Of a DNA stretch of 64,000 bases, positions 11,131 to 22,406 are shown piece after piece. Origin of the DNA: Pollenia angustigena. Taxonomy: Eukaryota > Arthropoda > Insecta > Diptera > Polleniidae. The position numbers and the translations under genes are program-made. The first letter of the stretch is position 1; the number at the start of each line of letters is the position of its first letter. The notes under the pieces are model-generated. The model had not been told where the DNA came from, made no database searches, and saw only the letters and a list, made by a program, of their open reading frames with translations. The DNA is taken from NCBI GenBank assembly GCA_930367215.1, contig OV884058.1, forward strand, positions 103,997,802-104,061,801. Reading direction: 5' to 3'.

Positions 11131-12362
11131 TTTTTGAAAATGTATCGATAACTTTAAAATAGATAACTTTTAATTTCTATACAAAAGTTAAAACAAATCG
11201 ATATCTAAAAATGTTTCAAGAAAATTTATCAATTTTTAATTTTTCCAAAAAAAGAAAAAAAAATTGCATTTATAAAAAAATATTTTTTTAAGAAAATTCA
11301 TCGATAATTTTATTTTGTCTAGATAAATTCATCGAAAAGAAATATTTTTCTTAGAATATTTTTCGATAAAAAAAATGTACCAATAACGTTAAGAAAATTT
11401 ATCAATACAATAAATTTTTAATAGAAAATTTTTCGATAACATAAATTTAAAAAAACTTTTTTAAGTTTTGTGTATATGTACACAAAAATTTCGATAACAT
11501 AAATTTTCTTTAGAAAAAGTTTCGATAACATAAATATTCTTTAAGAAACATAAGATTACAAGTCGTTATTTGTAATAGATTAAAGTAACACACAACCTTT
11601 GTTCTTTAATCTACTACAAAAAACGAAACAGTCGTGTACGCCAACGACAACCGCCAAAAGGCTGAATGTTTTTCAAAATTTCAAGGCCACCTTGGTAGAA
11701 TAAGTATAAAGTATAGTTAGTATAAATTTTGTTCTCAATTTTAAAGCCAATATAACGTCAAACAAAAGAAAATAAGGAAAAAAATTAAAACGAGCGCCAA
11801 ATTTCAATGCAACTACTTATTATACTTTGAACGCCACAAAATATGAAATGTTTGAAAATAAAAAATTCAACGTGAATTCCTGTGGAAAGCAACAACAAAA
11901 TTATAAAATGTTTTCGAATTTGTTTTGGCTAATGAAACTTTTGGCGTTGCGTTTTACACAATTAGTCCCATAGTTTATAAAGATTTTTTATAGAAGTCAT
12001 ATTCCCTCAATATTTCACAAGCTTCTTGCTTAAGCCAAACTTTACTTAACATTGAATCATCAGATATTTTCTAACATACATTATAGCGAACCACCTTACA
12101 AGCAAACAAATTTGGCGGGCACCTCCTAAAATAAAATTTTTTTGCCGAACGTAGGGGTCGCCTTTTTAAGTTATATAACATTGGCCATCTCGAGAAAAAA
12201 ATGTTGATATATCATACTTTAAGACCTGACTACAAATGCGAAAAATATACGAAAAATTTGAAAAGGCGACCCAAACGTTCGGCAAAAAAAAAAAAAGAAA
12301 ATACTTTATATGTACATTTTTTGTAAAAAGAAAATTATGTTTTGAACATTTTTTAATTTCAG
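11131..12362. other. Distal intron of gene 1
   Basis: Bases about 11150-11550 hold degenerate, irregular repeats of TTTCGATAACATAAATTTT. The remainder is unstructured and AT-rich, ending in the polypyrimidine tract and AG acceptor at 12361-12362. Confidence 0.45.
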
Positions 12363-14102
12363 GTTCCTCGTGTGGAAAAGGTAGTTTTTGACAACCGCAT
12401 AAAACGTAAAAATGTTTTGGCTTTAAATGAAAAAGTCGCAGCCATCCGTGAATATGAAAAACGTCCGGTATATAAACGCATTGGACGCATGTTTCACTGT
12501 AGTCCCGATCAAATAAAACGTATAGTGCAGCAAAAAGAAACAATATTAAATGCGTGGGAACAAAGAACCCGAAAGTCTAGAGATGCCAAGACTTTGGAAA
12601 TGAAAATAGTGAAAGTGTCAATGCTGGGAAAGGCAGTCTTCGAATGGATACGCAGAATGATGTATTACAAGGATATTTTAATAACAGATGGTCTCATACA
12701 AAAGATAGCATTACAATTTAAAAGTGCCATGGGTCTGCAGAACTTCTTTCCCCATCCCGAATGGTGTGATAAATTTCGAACAACCTATACCATACCAACT
12801 TGTGATAGCAAAATGCTAGACATTGGCTATACACAGGGACACTCAGTGCAAATTAAGGATGTTATGAAAGATGTTCTCTCTGAATGTTCACCAGATCCGG
12901 AAGACGATGATGATGAACCGGAATGTATAGATGATGATGATGATGAAGAAAACGGTAGTTATGAAAATAATTGCATAAGTTTAGACAGTGATGAAGATGA
13001 AATGAAAGTAACAAAGCTGAGACAGAAAATAACGGATAAAAATGTGGTTAAAAAGACAGGCTATGAAACAAATTTAAATCCTGTGCAAATAATGCCTCCA
13101 GCACAATTGCAAAATCTAAGACAACTAATGGCTTTGCCCATACCAACAAATGGTCTACCAGGTATGACACAAAAAGTTTTAGTTGCTACACCCATAGTTG
13201 CTCCAGGGCAAAAACATGGTTCAACACCCATGACAATGACTATTATACCATTGGCCTCTTTAACACAACCGGCAAAAGCCATGAACGCTACCAACATGCC
13301 TGCCTGTAAAGCAGCTTCTACCTCAATTTCTCAAAGTAATAGCAATATCAACAAGGATCAACAAGTAGCTGTGCCACCTCCTATTCTAGTTATAAAAAAA
13401 GAAATCAAACAAGAACCCAATGATGACGACGATATCATTAAGAAAGCTGAGGAGGAAGTAATCAAAATTAAAAAAGAATATTTAACAGACGATGAAGGTG
13501 AAGAAGAATCTTCTGTTAAACCAATTCAAACACATATACCAACTTTACAATCTAATACGTCAACTCATATTGTAGCCATACCTTTAGCGAACAAGGATAT
13601 GATAGAAGAGTCAACAAATGATTCTCTAGATGATCTTACTTTGTCATCATTAAGAAAACGTATCAAAACGGAGGGACCTTCAACGGAAGAAAACATATCA
13701 AAGAGAAATGCATCACCACCACCCCTGGCTGCCTTAACAGTTACACCACCAACCACAAATCCTTCTGAAATACCACCCATGCCACCTTTGACTAAAGCTC
13801 CTACCCAAAAAAATACCTCTCCTTCAACGTCATCTTTAACATCGAATACAGCCCCTTCCTTAACTCCTCAGCCACCTACAAATCGTTCTAGTCATAAACG
13901 TTTAAGGTCTAGTGATGACCAACCTGCATTGCCACCTATCAGCTCTTATGCCGAAGGTAGAAAATATTTAAAACTTTTAGAAGATTTTGCTTTAGAACGT
14001 GAAAATTTCCGTTTAATTGGCCTTATAACCAGAGCCGATGAAGTACTGAGAGAATTGGATCGCAAAGAGAACAATGAACATGAAGATGTCGATATAGACT
14101 AG
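12363..14102 (+). CDS. CENP-B-type HTH DNA-binding protein, gene 1, exon 2
   Basis: With exon 1 this encodes 612 residues. Residues about 46-95 form a psq/CENP-B N-terminal helix-turn-helix (LNEKVAAIREYE, then FHCSPDQIKRIVQQK). Residues about 119-177 match the second, Tc5-type HTH (GKAVFEWIRR, then FFPHPEWCDKF). Together they are the bipartite DNA-binding unit of CENP-B and pogo/Tigger transposases, but no DDE nuclease domain follows. The middle has acidic runs (about 211-250), a Pro/Thr/Ser-rich stretch and SUMO-type sites (IKQE, IKTE). A conserved helix (SYAEGRKYLKLLEDFALE) lies at about 560-600. The protein is therefore probably a nuclear, sequence-specific chromatin or transcription factor derived from a domesticated transposase domain. 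Its paralogue is at 50860-52014. The specific gene identity is not recognised. Confidence 0.85.
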   Translation, partial: VPRVEKVVFDNRIKRKNVLALNEKVAAIREYEKRPVYKRIGRMFHCSPDQIKRIVQQKETILNAWEQRTRKSRDAKTLEMKIVKVSMLGKAVFEWIRRMMYYKDILITDGLIQKIALQFKSAMGLQNFFPHPEWCDKFRTTYTIPTCDSKMLDIGYTQGHSVQIKDVMKDVLSECSPDPEDDDDEPECIDDDDDEENGSYENNCISLDSDEDEMKVTKLRQKITDKNVVKKTGYETNLNPVQIMPPAQLQNLRQLMALPIPTNGLPGMTQKVLVATPIVAPGQKHGSTPMTMTIIPLASLTQPAKAMNATNMPACKAASTSISQSNSNINKDQQVAVPPPILVIKKEIKQEPNDDDDIIKKAEEEVIKIKKEYLTDDEGEEESSVKPIQTHIPTLQSNTSTHIVAIPLANKDMIEESTNDSLDDLTLSSLRKRIKTEGPSTEENISKRNASPPPLAALTVTPPTTNPSEIPPMPPLTKAPTQKNTSPSTSSLTSNTAPSLTPQPPTNRSSHKRLRSSDDQPALPPISSYAEGRKYLKLLEDFALERENFRLIGLITRADEVLRELDRKENNEHEDVDID

Positions 14103-14291
14103 TAGATCGAGTTTATTATTCGAATTCTTTTCTTGTATTTTTACACCAAATATAAAATGCCAAAGTGTGTTTATTGTTAATCTAGTTTTTTAAGTTTGTA
14201 ATTATACTGAAATGTAAATATGTATCTCTTTAAATTAAAAACTGAATTAATATTGAATTTTCTAAGAAAATTAATACATAAAATATGTATC

Positions 14292-14526
14292 GGGCCTGTT
14301 CTGAAAATCACGTGATTTCAAATCACGTGCTTTTGAAATCACACGTGAGATTTTGTGGTGTTTTGAAAGTCACACCTTGTTGTGTTTCTCGGTGTGCTTT
14401 CTACAATTAAAGATCTTACCAAAAAACACAAAAACGGGACGCTAAAATATCACACGTGTGATTTTAGAAGGCACATGTGATTTGAAATCACGTGATTTGA
14501 GTTAAAGTGATTTTCAGAACAGGCCT
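14292..14526. repeat. MITE in the gene 1 3' flank
   Basis: Inverted ends GGCCTGTTCTGAAAATCAC and GTGATTTTCAGAACAGGCC, with nested copies of AAATCACGTG and CACACGTGTG inside. It lies 190 bp after the stop of gene 1. The first canonical AATAAA downstream of the stop is beyond it (about 14538), so it may be part of the 3' UTR. Confidence 0.82.
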
Positions 14527-15689
14527 GTATGTAGTTAAAAATAAATAAGAAAAATGTTTCTTTTAAACTATTTGCTGTTATGGAGTTAATGGGTAGTTGT
14601 ATCAAAACAAAAAAAAGCTCTGTCTTTTTTAAAGCAGAAATTTACTTCAAAACTACACAGTGAATAAATTCCTTATTTGATGTCTATCGGATCGAAAATT
14701 TGTTCAAGATTTTTCTTTTTTTATCGACAAATTTGTATGTACTATGTTCATAGTATGTATCTAGAATTTCCTTTTAAAAATTAATTTATGTGCTGTTTTC
14801 ACAACACAAGTAAATGCACGTGTAGAAAAGTTTATTCTAAAATCACTCAGTTTTTTTAGTGTTTTTCAAATAAATTTTACTTCACGTTCAATCACTTGTA
14901 TTGTGGAAACCGAACATAATTTTTTGAAAAAATAATTAGTATTGTGGTTATTTTGTTGAACTATTTATGGTTTTTAATCCAAATTTTTTTTAATATTTTT
15001 AATTAGGCTTAAGTTCATGAAATAAAAAAAAGTTTGAAAAAATATTCAAGGAAATGTTAAGAATATGTATTTGCAAATTTCTAACACAATTTTACAAAAC
15101 TCATTAAAAATCAAGTTACACATTGAACAAAAAACTTAATATACGCACCAAACCATAGCGAATTGTGTGTATAAAAAAAATATTGTTGATAAAAATAAAG
15201 GCACATGTTTTACGTGTCGTACCAGATAATTAGTGCGCAGGTCTACAATCAGAGTACAACCAACACAACTCGCACACACACTAAAAAGAAAAACCCATTG
15301 AAACGACATTTATGTTTCATTTGGAACAAAAATCAAACAGAGAAATGAGTGCACCAAAATGTATTTATTTGCTTAATGATAGCGATTGAACGTAAGAAAT
15401 TAAAACAGTCAGAGACTTACGACAGGGTCATCGTTTACAGCCCACAAAATGAATAAACACTTAAGAATTTTTAAATTGATAAAAACAAAAAAAAAAAAAA
15501 TACTTAATGAGTGAATATATTTATTAAAATAGTCACAGCGTCTATTATACAATACACACAAATGTTGCTAAATACATACATACTTACATGTGTATGTACA
15601 TATCGTTAGTCTTATGTAAGAGACCCAACTCGAATTTTTTCGAAATTTAGTTTTTAATGATTCTAATACATTTCGCACAAATACACCTC
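14527..15689. other. Intergenic stretch with a small MITE and a shared repeat
   Basis: Bases about 14791-14915 form an imperfect inverted repeat (CACAACACAAGT and CACTTGTATTGTG). Bases about 14934-15022 (TTATTTTGTTGAACTATTTA followed by AATTAGGCTTAAGTTCAT) recur at 18590-18660, the edge of the foldback element. No coding signal. Confidence 0.55.
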
Positions 15690-16271
15690 CCCAGCCAGCA
15701 AAATAATCCGACGTCGTTCAGATATCTGAGAGAAACGTCGTCAAAAAAGTCGGAATCGTATACGAATTCTGTCAGATTTCTGACCCAAAAATGTATGAAG
15801 TGGTTGACACAAATTATGACAGACATGTCGTGGGAAATTTTGGTTTTTTGTCGGCATTTCTGATAGATATCTAACAGAAATCTAATGAAAAAGGCATGGG
15901 AAGTTCTGATGTATTAGCCGAGATTTTTTTTTAGCTTTCTAACTGATAGCTGAAAAAAATCATTTTATTGCAAAATATGTAGGTACATAATTATAAATTT
16001 TACACGTACGTATCTTTTTTATGGTTGAATGACAATTGTCATTACTTTAAAATAAATAATAAGTCTCGTTAGACAAATCTTAATAAATTCCGTCAAAGTT
16101 CTATTGGACATATCTGTACATAAATTCCCCCCGATATATCCATGCAAAATCGGCCAGACAGTAAGTTTATTCAATGTCTGACAGAAGTCTGAACGAAGTC
16201 GCTAAGAATGAAGTCAGACTTTTGCACGAAATGTCTGATTCAGATAATGTCGAAGTATTCTGCTGGCTGGG
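15690..16271. repeat. MITE with CCCAGCCAGCA ends
   Basis: Inverted ends CCCAGCCAGCA and TGCTGGCTGGG. The interior is rich in GTCGGA/TCCGAC and CAGACTT/AAGTCTG style repeats. No clear TSD. Its right end touches the TSD of the next hAT element. Confidence 0.75.
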
Positions 16272-16278
16272 TCGTCAG

Positions 16279-17586
16279 CAGTGTTACCGTTCGCCCGACT
16301 AAAGTCGCAATTTGACCCTTTTTCAGCGGTCTGCAACTTTTTGTGAGACTTTTTTTTATCACCGACTTTTGCGACTATTTTAATTTTTCTGCTACTTTTT
16401 ACCCTTTTTGTTAAGATTCTTACAAAACATTCAATATTCTTATTATTTGTATCAAAAAAAAAAATTCGTCAAAATTGCCTCGTCAAAATTTAAAAACAAT
16501 TCATAAAGTATTGTTCATTTGGCAACACTTTTATTACATTTTTGCAACCTTGTCATGTATACAACGTATTTGAGGCGAATTCAGTTCAAGGTTGTGGCAA
16601 GTTTTGACAGTTCGGACCAATTTGTTTTAATTTGTCAGTGTTTTGTTAGAAATGGTTGACATTTCGAATCGTAAACACCAGCAATGCAATGCAAAAAACC
16701 TCTGTTGTTTCTGTTGGTTTTGGATTGTTGTAGTCTTAGCATCACCTGTAGTTTTCGTATCGTAAACACTAGCAATGCAATGTAAAAACCACAAAGCATA
16801 CAGAGATGAAAAAAGTGACGTATGAAAAATGTCCAAATCATTTGCGAAGGCAGCTTTCGAAGAAAGAGAAAGAAAATGTTTTTTGGTAGTGAAGTGGCAA
16901 TGTGTTAAAAAAGGCCGCTACTATCAACACGAACTGCGTAATCAAAACAAAAAATGCAAAAAGGGCAGCTTTCAAAGAAAACGACAGAAAAAAACACAAA
17001 ATTTTCTGTCTCGTGACGCCTCTGTATGCTCTGTGGTAAAAACATGCAATTCAATGCTGTCATCTTTAAATTTAATAGACAAATATATAGAAGACTGGAT
17101 TCCCTGTGATGAACTTATTTCTAAATATAGAAATAAAATTTCAAAAAAGTAGTATTTATGTAGGTATGTTAAGAAAAAGAAATATTGCGCCAAGATCAAA
17201 CGAACGGAATTAAAGTAAAATTTTCAAGCGGCTTTAATTGGACAAGTTTAAATTTTGTCAAAAATATATTAACCTTAACTTTTTTGGCTTTAAACAGAAA
17301 TTCTACTCCTTTGACCTTGGCAGCATACGACAAATTTATTAAACTTAAGTAAATGTTTTCACTATACATGAAAACATGGACAAACATGTACATTGTTACG
17401 AAATATGATAAAAATTAATTCTGCAATAGGCTTTTTGTTTCAATTGTTTTGTTATGCTTTTTATTAATAAAAAACGTTAAAAAAAGATATGCGACTTTTA
17501 TTTTCTGAAACGACTTTTTTGTGCGACTTTATTTTTATAAAACAACCTTTTGTGCGACTTTTCAAAAATTCCTAACGGTAACCCTG
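16279..17586. mobile_element. Non-autonomous hAT element, 1.3 kb
   Basis: Inverted ends CAGTGTTACCGTT and AACGGTAACCCTG with exact 8-bp TSD GTCGTCAG (16271-16278 and 17587-17594). Both ends carry GCGACTTT repeats. A 107-codon ORF at 16829-17152 is Lys/Arg-rich and resembles no transposase I know, so I do not call it a gene. An internal inverted block (about 16660-16790, CGTAAACACCAGCAATGCAA) recurs near 44830-44930. Confidence 0.92.
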
Positions 17587-17594
17587 GTCGTCAG

Positions 17595-18230
17595 TGGTGG
17601 ATTTACGCCTAGGCCTTTTAATTTCATGTAATGGGAATTCAAATTCGAAAGTTAATTTGGCCAAGTTTTACTCTAAGCGAATACGAATTTTATATTAAAT
17701 TATACATATGTATTAAGTAGTTCAATTGTTGAATTTACTTCTTCATTAGTAAGTCAATGGTTATCGACTCTGATCACAGATTGAATAAAGGTAATAAAAT
17801 AATATTCTTAAAAAACCTATGTATCTTTACTTTTTAGTTTGGTAATACATACAAGATTGCTTAGCAAAAAAATTAATTTTGAGGTATTTATACCTACATA
17901 TAGCGATAAAGTTTCGGCTATAGGTTAATAAAAATTTAAATTTTTTAAAAAAGATTAATATGTATTAAATTTAATACCATACAACACGATACACAAAATC
18001 TGTTAAATATTTTGGCGATCATTACAATTATGAAGTCAAATTTTTTTATACAATACCGGATTTTTGTAATGCGGATTCAAAACTCGATTTTTGTTTTTGT
18101 AAAGTTGGCATCTTGTATTAAAAAACTTTTACTCCGTAGAATCTCTACTCTCCCAAAAAACGTTATCTATATGAAGTTTATTTCCAAAAACATGCAATGG
18201 GTATGCCATTCATTTCTATTTTAAGCTTTA
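17595..18230. other. Gene-free stretch
   Basis: AT-rich, no coding or repeat structure that I can support. Confidence 0.35.
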
Positions 18231-18495
18231 AGTCTGTGTTCATACGGCTCTTGTCTTATTGACATGATTGCTACTTTATAGGCGAAAGGGACGAGGGGAA
18301 AAGAAACGAGTACACAGATGCATGTACTGTCTTTACGTTTTGCTTTTTCATTCGTTGTTTAATTTTGTTATTGTTTTCAATATCAAAAAAGCACATGTCG
18401 TCGACATGACATGAATCATTTGAACGACAACTCAAGTTCAAAGATGAAAAAGGAAGAATCTTGTCAATAAGACATGAGCCGTATGAACTCAGACT
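18231..18495. repeat. Palindromic MITE, TTGTCTTATTGACA family, copy 1
   Basis: Arms AGTCTGTGTTCATACGGCTC and GAGCCGTATGAACTCAGACT, then CTTGTCTTATTGACA and TGTCAATAAGACATG, flanked by TA on both sides. Contains CTACTTTATAGGCGAAAG, which is the uninterrupted version of the insertion site at 19672-20639 in copy 2. Confidence 0.85.
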
Positions 18496-18630
18496 TATCA
18501 AGAGGATCAAATAATACATATATTGAATGTATTTTTTTGTGCACACTGGCTATAAAAATAAAAAATTATAAAAATTAATTAGTATAGTGGTTATTTTGTT
18601 GAACTATTTATGGTTTTTAATACAAATTTT

Positions 18631-19370
18631 TAATATTTTTAATTAGGCTTAAGTTCATCAAATTTAATTTTCATTAAATTATTTTTATGAAGAAAGGAAT
18701 TTTACAACATGAAAATTAATTAAAATTTACTGATCATTTTTCATTCTTGACTCAATCTGGGCTCGAACCCAGGCGTTTTTACGGACAGGTTACCCTGACA
18801 TGTTTCGATTGCAACCACTCAATCTCCTCAGAGGGCTTGCAGCTTAACACTCGCAGCCATCGACGACTGCTGACGTCTATGTTTGCATTTGTCCTTCAAG
18901 TTGTGCTGAAAAGGTCAGCAAGAAAAAGAAAGACAAAAAAAAAATGAAAAAAACAAAACAAAATATGTACTTTGAACTTCAAGAAGAATTCTTGACAAAA
19001 GTACGAAAAAACAGAAGTAAAGGAAGAACATGTAAAATAAATTTAAATAGATAATCATTCAAAGCAAATTTCGATCTACCAAAAGTTAAATACAATTTGG
19101 TTTAAGGATTGATGTTTGACTAATGACGTCAGCAGTCGTCGATGGCTGCGAATGTTAAACGGCAAGCCCTCTGAGGGGATTGAGTGGTTGCAATCGAAAC
19201 ATGTCAGGGTAACCTGTCCGTAAAAACGCCTGGGTTCGAGCCCAGATTGAGTCAAGAATGAAAAATCAGTAAATTTTAATTAATTTTCATGTTGTAAAAT
19301 TCCTTTCTTCATAAAAATAATTTAATGAAAATTAAATTTGATGAACTTAAGCCTAATTAAAAATATTAAT
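18631..19370. mobile_element. Foldback element with tRNA-like sequence in its arms
   Basis: Two arms of about 247 bp (18631-18877 and 19124-19370) are near-perfect reverse complements around a 246 bp loop. On the plus strand the right arm holds GATTGAGTGGTTGCAATCG, similar to a tRNA D-arm/A box, and 50 bp later CTGGGTTCGAGCCCAG, a perfect 5-bp T stem with a 7-nt TTCGAGC loop (B box GGTTCGAnnCC). There is no matching acceptor stem, so it is a tRNA-derived piece and not a functional tRNA. The left arm holds the same piece on the minus strand. Confidence 0.8.
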
Positions 19371-19445
19371 TATAAAAATTTTTTGTTTGTTCTACAATCT
19401 TCGTGGTAAAACAACTTTGATTCACAATTCATGGAGAAGTCCTAA

Positions 19446-20686
19446 AGTCTGAGTTCATACGGCTCATGTCTTATTGACAAGATTCTTCCTTTTTCTTCTT
19501 TGAACATGAGTTGTCGTTCAAATGATTCATGTCATTCTGACGACGTGCGTATGCATGTGTGCTTTTTGATATTGAAAACAAAATCAAAATTAAACAACGA
19601 ATAAGAAAGCAAAACGTAAAGACAGTACATGTATCTGTGTACTCGTTTATTTTCCCCTCGTCCCTCTCGCCTACACTGAGAAAATTAAATCGTAAAATCA
19701 AAAAAAAAAAACACTTTGTTGCAAAGTCTTTTATTGGTCAGATTGTGCCCAAAGACAAAACATATTTACCGGAAAGGCGCAAAGATCTTTAGATGCCCAT
19801 GAAATATATACTTAAAATTAAAGACTTAAAATCTTGTGGCAAGGATGTACGTCTTTGGAAACACATGAAAAAAGTCCTCAAACTAAGGAAAAAGTATTTT
19901 GGCACAAAGACTTTCATTCGTTAGTCTTAAGACTTGAATTTTTGATTTTAAGTACAATTTTCATTGTAACAAAGACGTAATTTTAACATTATTACAAAGA
20001 AACGCAATTAAATTCAACGAAAAAGAAAAAAAAGACAAAGACAAGGTGCACATGCACAATTGAGCGTTCCTATCGACTGACTTACAATTAATGACAACCA
20101 CGAAAACAATTCTTTTTATTTTTTTACATACATATATTGTAATCAATCGGCCACACTTGCTTCGTTATGCATTCGTATACAAATTTAACTTTGAAGACTA
20201 AATTCTTTAAAGATACAGACTTTATCTTTATTTTTTTTAACCGCTCTTGTTTACCGTTGCAAGCAAACATGTGAACAAGCAAACATGTTCACTTATGCAT
20301 TAAAGACACAATTCTTTAAAGTTACAGACTTTGTCTTTGTAGCAAGGATGCTTAGCTTTAAAAAACAAAGAAAAGTCTTTAATTTTAAATACGTTTTTCA
20401 ATCCCTTATTTGCAAAGAAATTAATCGTTGTAGCAAATATTTTATCTTTACGGAAAAGATAATTTCTTTGATTAAGCTTCAAAGAATTTTAGTCGTTTGT
20501 GTTGAAGACGCACCATTTGCTTGTTTTAAGAATAAATCATTGATGCAAGGATTTTTTTCCTTCTAACAAAGATATTTTCGTTACAATTTTACAAAGACGT
20601 TTTTTCTTTGATTTTAAAGCTTTTAATTCTCTCAGTGTATAAAGTAGCAATCTTGTCAATAAGACATGAGCCGTATGAACACAGAC
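19446..20686. repeat. Palindromic MITE, copy 2, split by another element
   Basis: Same family as 18231-18495: AGTCTGAGTTCATACGGCTC on the left and GAGCCGTATGAACACAGAC on the right. The centre is interrupted at the TATAAAGTAGC site by the element at 19674-20637. Confidence 0.85.
19674..20637. mobile_element. Non-autonomous element with CACTGAGAAAATTAAA ends
   Basis: Ends CACTGAGAAAATTAAA and TTTTAATTCTCTCAGTG, TA on both sides, 964 bp. The sibling MITE at 18231 supplies the empty site (CGCCTATAAAGTAGC on the reverse strand), which proves insertion. The interior has many AAAGACTTT/ACAAAGAC repeats and no coding signal. Confidence 0.88.
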
Positions 20687-21737
20687 AAAGGACGTAATTA
20701 TAAATCATCTATATCTATATATATAAAAATGAAAAATGTTTGTATGTTTGTTTGTGTGTTTGTTTGTTGGCTTATAGACTCCGAAACTACTGAACCGATT
20801 TTCCTGAAATTTTTACAGTAACATCACGTCAGCCCTAAAAATAAAATAGGCTACTTATTTTTTCGATATGGGCAGGGGAATTGGTACCCCCATAGAATGC
20901 CAATATTAATTATCGCATATCTTAAGAGCCGCTGGACGCATTTTGCTGAACTTTTTGTAGTAGGATCTTCTGAGCCCCGAAATTGAAATAAAATAGCAGC
21001 GGTGGTATTGGAATCCCCCATAGGACGCCAATGTTTAACATCGCATATCTTAAGAACTGTAATAGTGAGAATGTTCAAACTTTCTAGAAGTCACTCTTAT
21101 GGTATACTACACTTTTGAAAATAAAAATAAAGCGGGTAGGCGCAGGGGGGGGAAATACCTCTCATAGGATGCATACATTAAATATCGCTCAACTGAAGAA
21201 CTATTAAAGGGAGAGCCTTCAAACGTGGTTAAAGCTACTATTATAGTAAACTATAAATTTCAATATAAAAATGGGCGGGAGAGACAGGGGAGGAGCAGAA
21301 CCCCTCATAGATAGAAATATTAATAAGAGCCATTGAACGCATTTTGTTCAACTTTTGGTAGTACGATCTTCTGAGCCCCGAAATTGAAATAAAGTAGCAG
21401 CGGGGGAAGTGGTTTTCCCCATAGGACGCCAATGTTTAATATCGCATATCTTAAGAACTGTTATAGTGAGAATGTTCAAACTTTGTAGAAGTCACTCATA
21501 TGGTATACTAGGGCGTGTCGATTTTTTTTACTTTCAATATCCAAAAATGAGGGGTGTCAAAAAGTTGTGTTTTGGTTAGTTATTCACAATTATATTTACA
21601 AGAACAAGCAGTTTTATTGGTTTGCTCGGTAAATAGCTACTTCAAATTCGAGATATTTTCACGTTTCATTTAAAATTCTCAGCAAACTCTCTTTCTGTCT
21701 ATCATTATTTCTATCTATTTTTCTGCTCTAATGTTAA

Positions 21738-21739
<2 letters not shown>

Positions 21740-21801
<62 letters not shown>
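21740..21801. repeat. (TA)n microsatellite
   Basis: About 60 bp of uninterrupted TA dinucleotides inside the 5' part of the DDE transposon. Confidence 0.95.
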
Positions 21802-21804
<3 letters not shown>

Positions 21805-22406
21805 ACTATTTGTATTTATTAAAATTAAAATTTGGATACCAGTGCAGTAACATATAATATCTTTCAGATTTAGCACCGGATAAACATATTGGCATAATAA
21901 AATCAGCCAAAAAGTTTTAATTACAGTAAAAATTCTATAAATGTCACCTGTTTTAAGTGTCCGAATTCTATATATGTATGTCTTACCCATTTAAGTGTCC
22001 TTAAAATTGAATCATATCGTACTAACTATAATTGTCTTAAGTTCTTATTATTTGTATGAAATATTGAATCAAACTTTTATTTATTTGTCTTTTGACCAAC
22101 ATATTATTTGTTTCTCTTTCGAAATTTATGTATATGAGTACGGAACAACTTTAGCAAAAAAAGCTCATTAAAGGAAATACAGCGTTTTTAATACATTGCA
22201 TGGCGTTTTTATTTTTTGCTTGTTTTTAACACTGAAAAATTGTCTTTGTAGCTATTATTTGGCTTCCACATAGTCAAAAAGGGGAATCCCATGTTACTTA
22301 TGTAATTTTTATTGTCCGTACATTTTTGTTTATTAGTGTGTGAAATTTGAAACGCGTAGTCATATTTCGGCAGTGTGTTTTTTCTTTTCTTTAAACTGTG
22401 ACGACC

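Noticed and set aside
12166..12543. 125-codon minus-strand ORF
   Set aside because: Antisense shadow of the well-supported exon 2 of gene 1.
16829..17152. 107-codon ORF in the hAT element
   Set aside because: Lys/Arg/Cys-rich with no known domain, too short for a transposase, in a non-autonomous element.
19160..19260. Functional tRNA gene
   Set aside because: T arm and A-box-like part are present, but the acceptor stem does not pair and there is no prompt T-run terminator.
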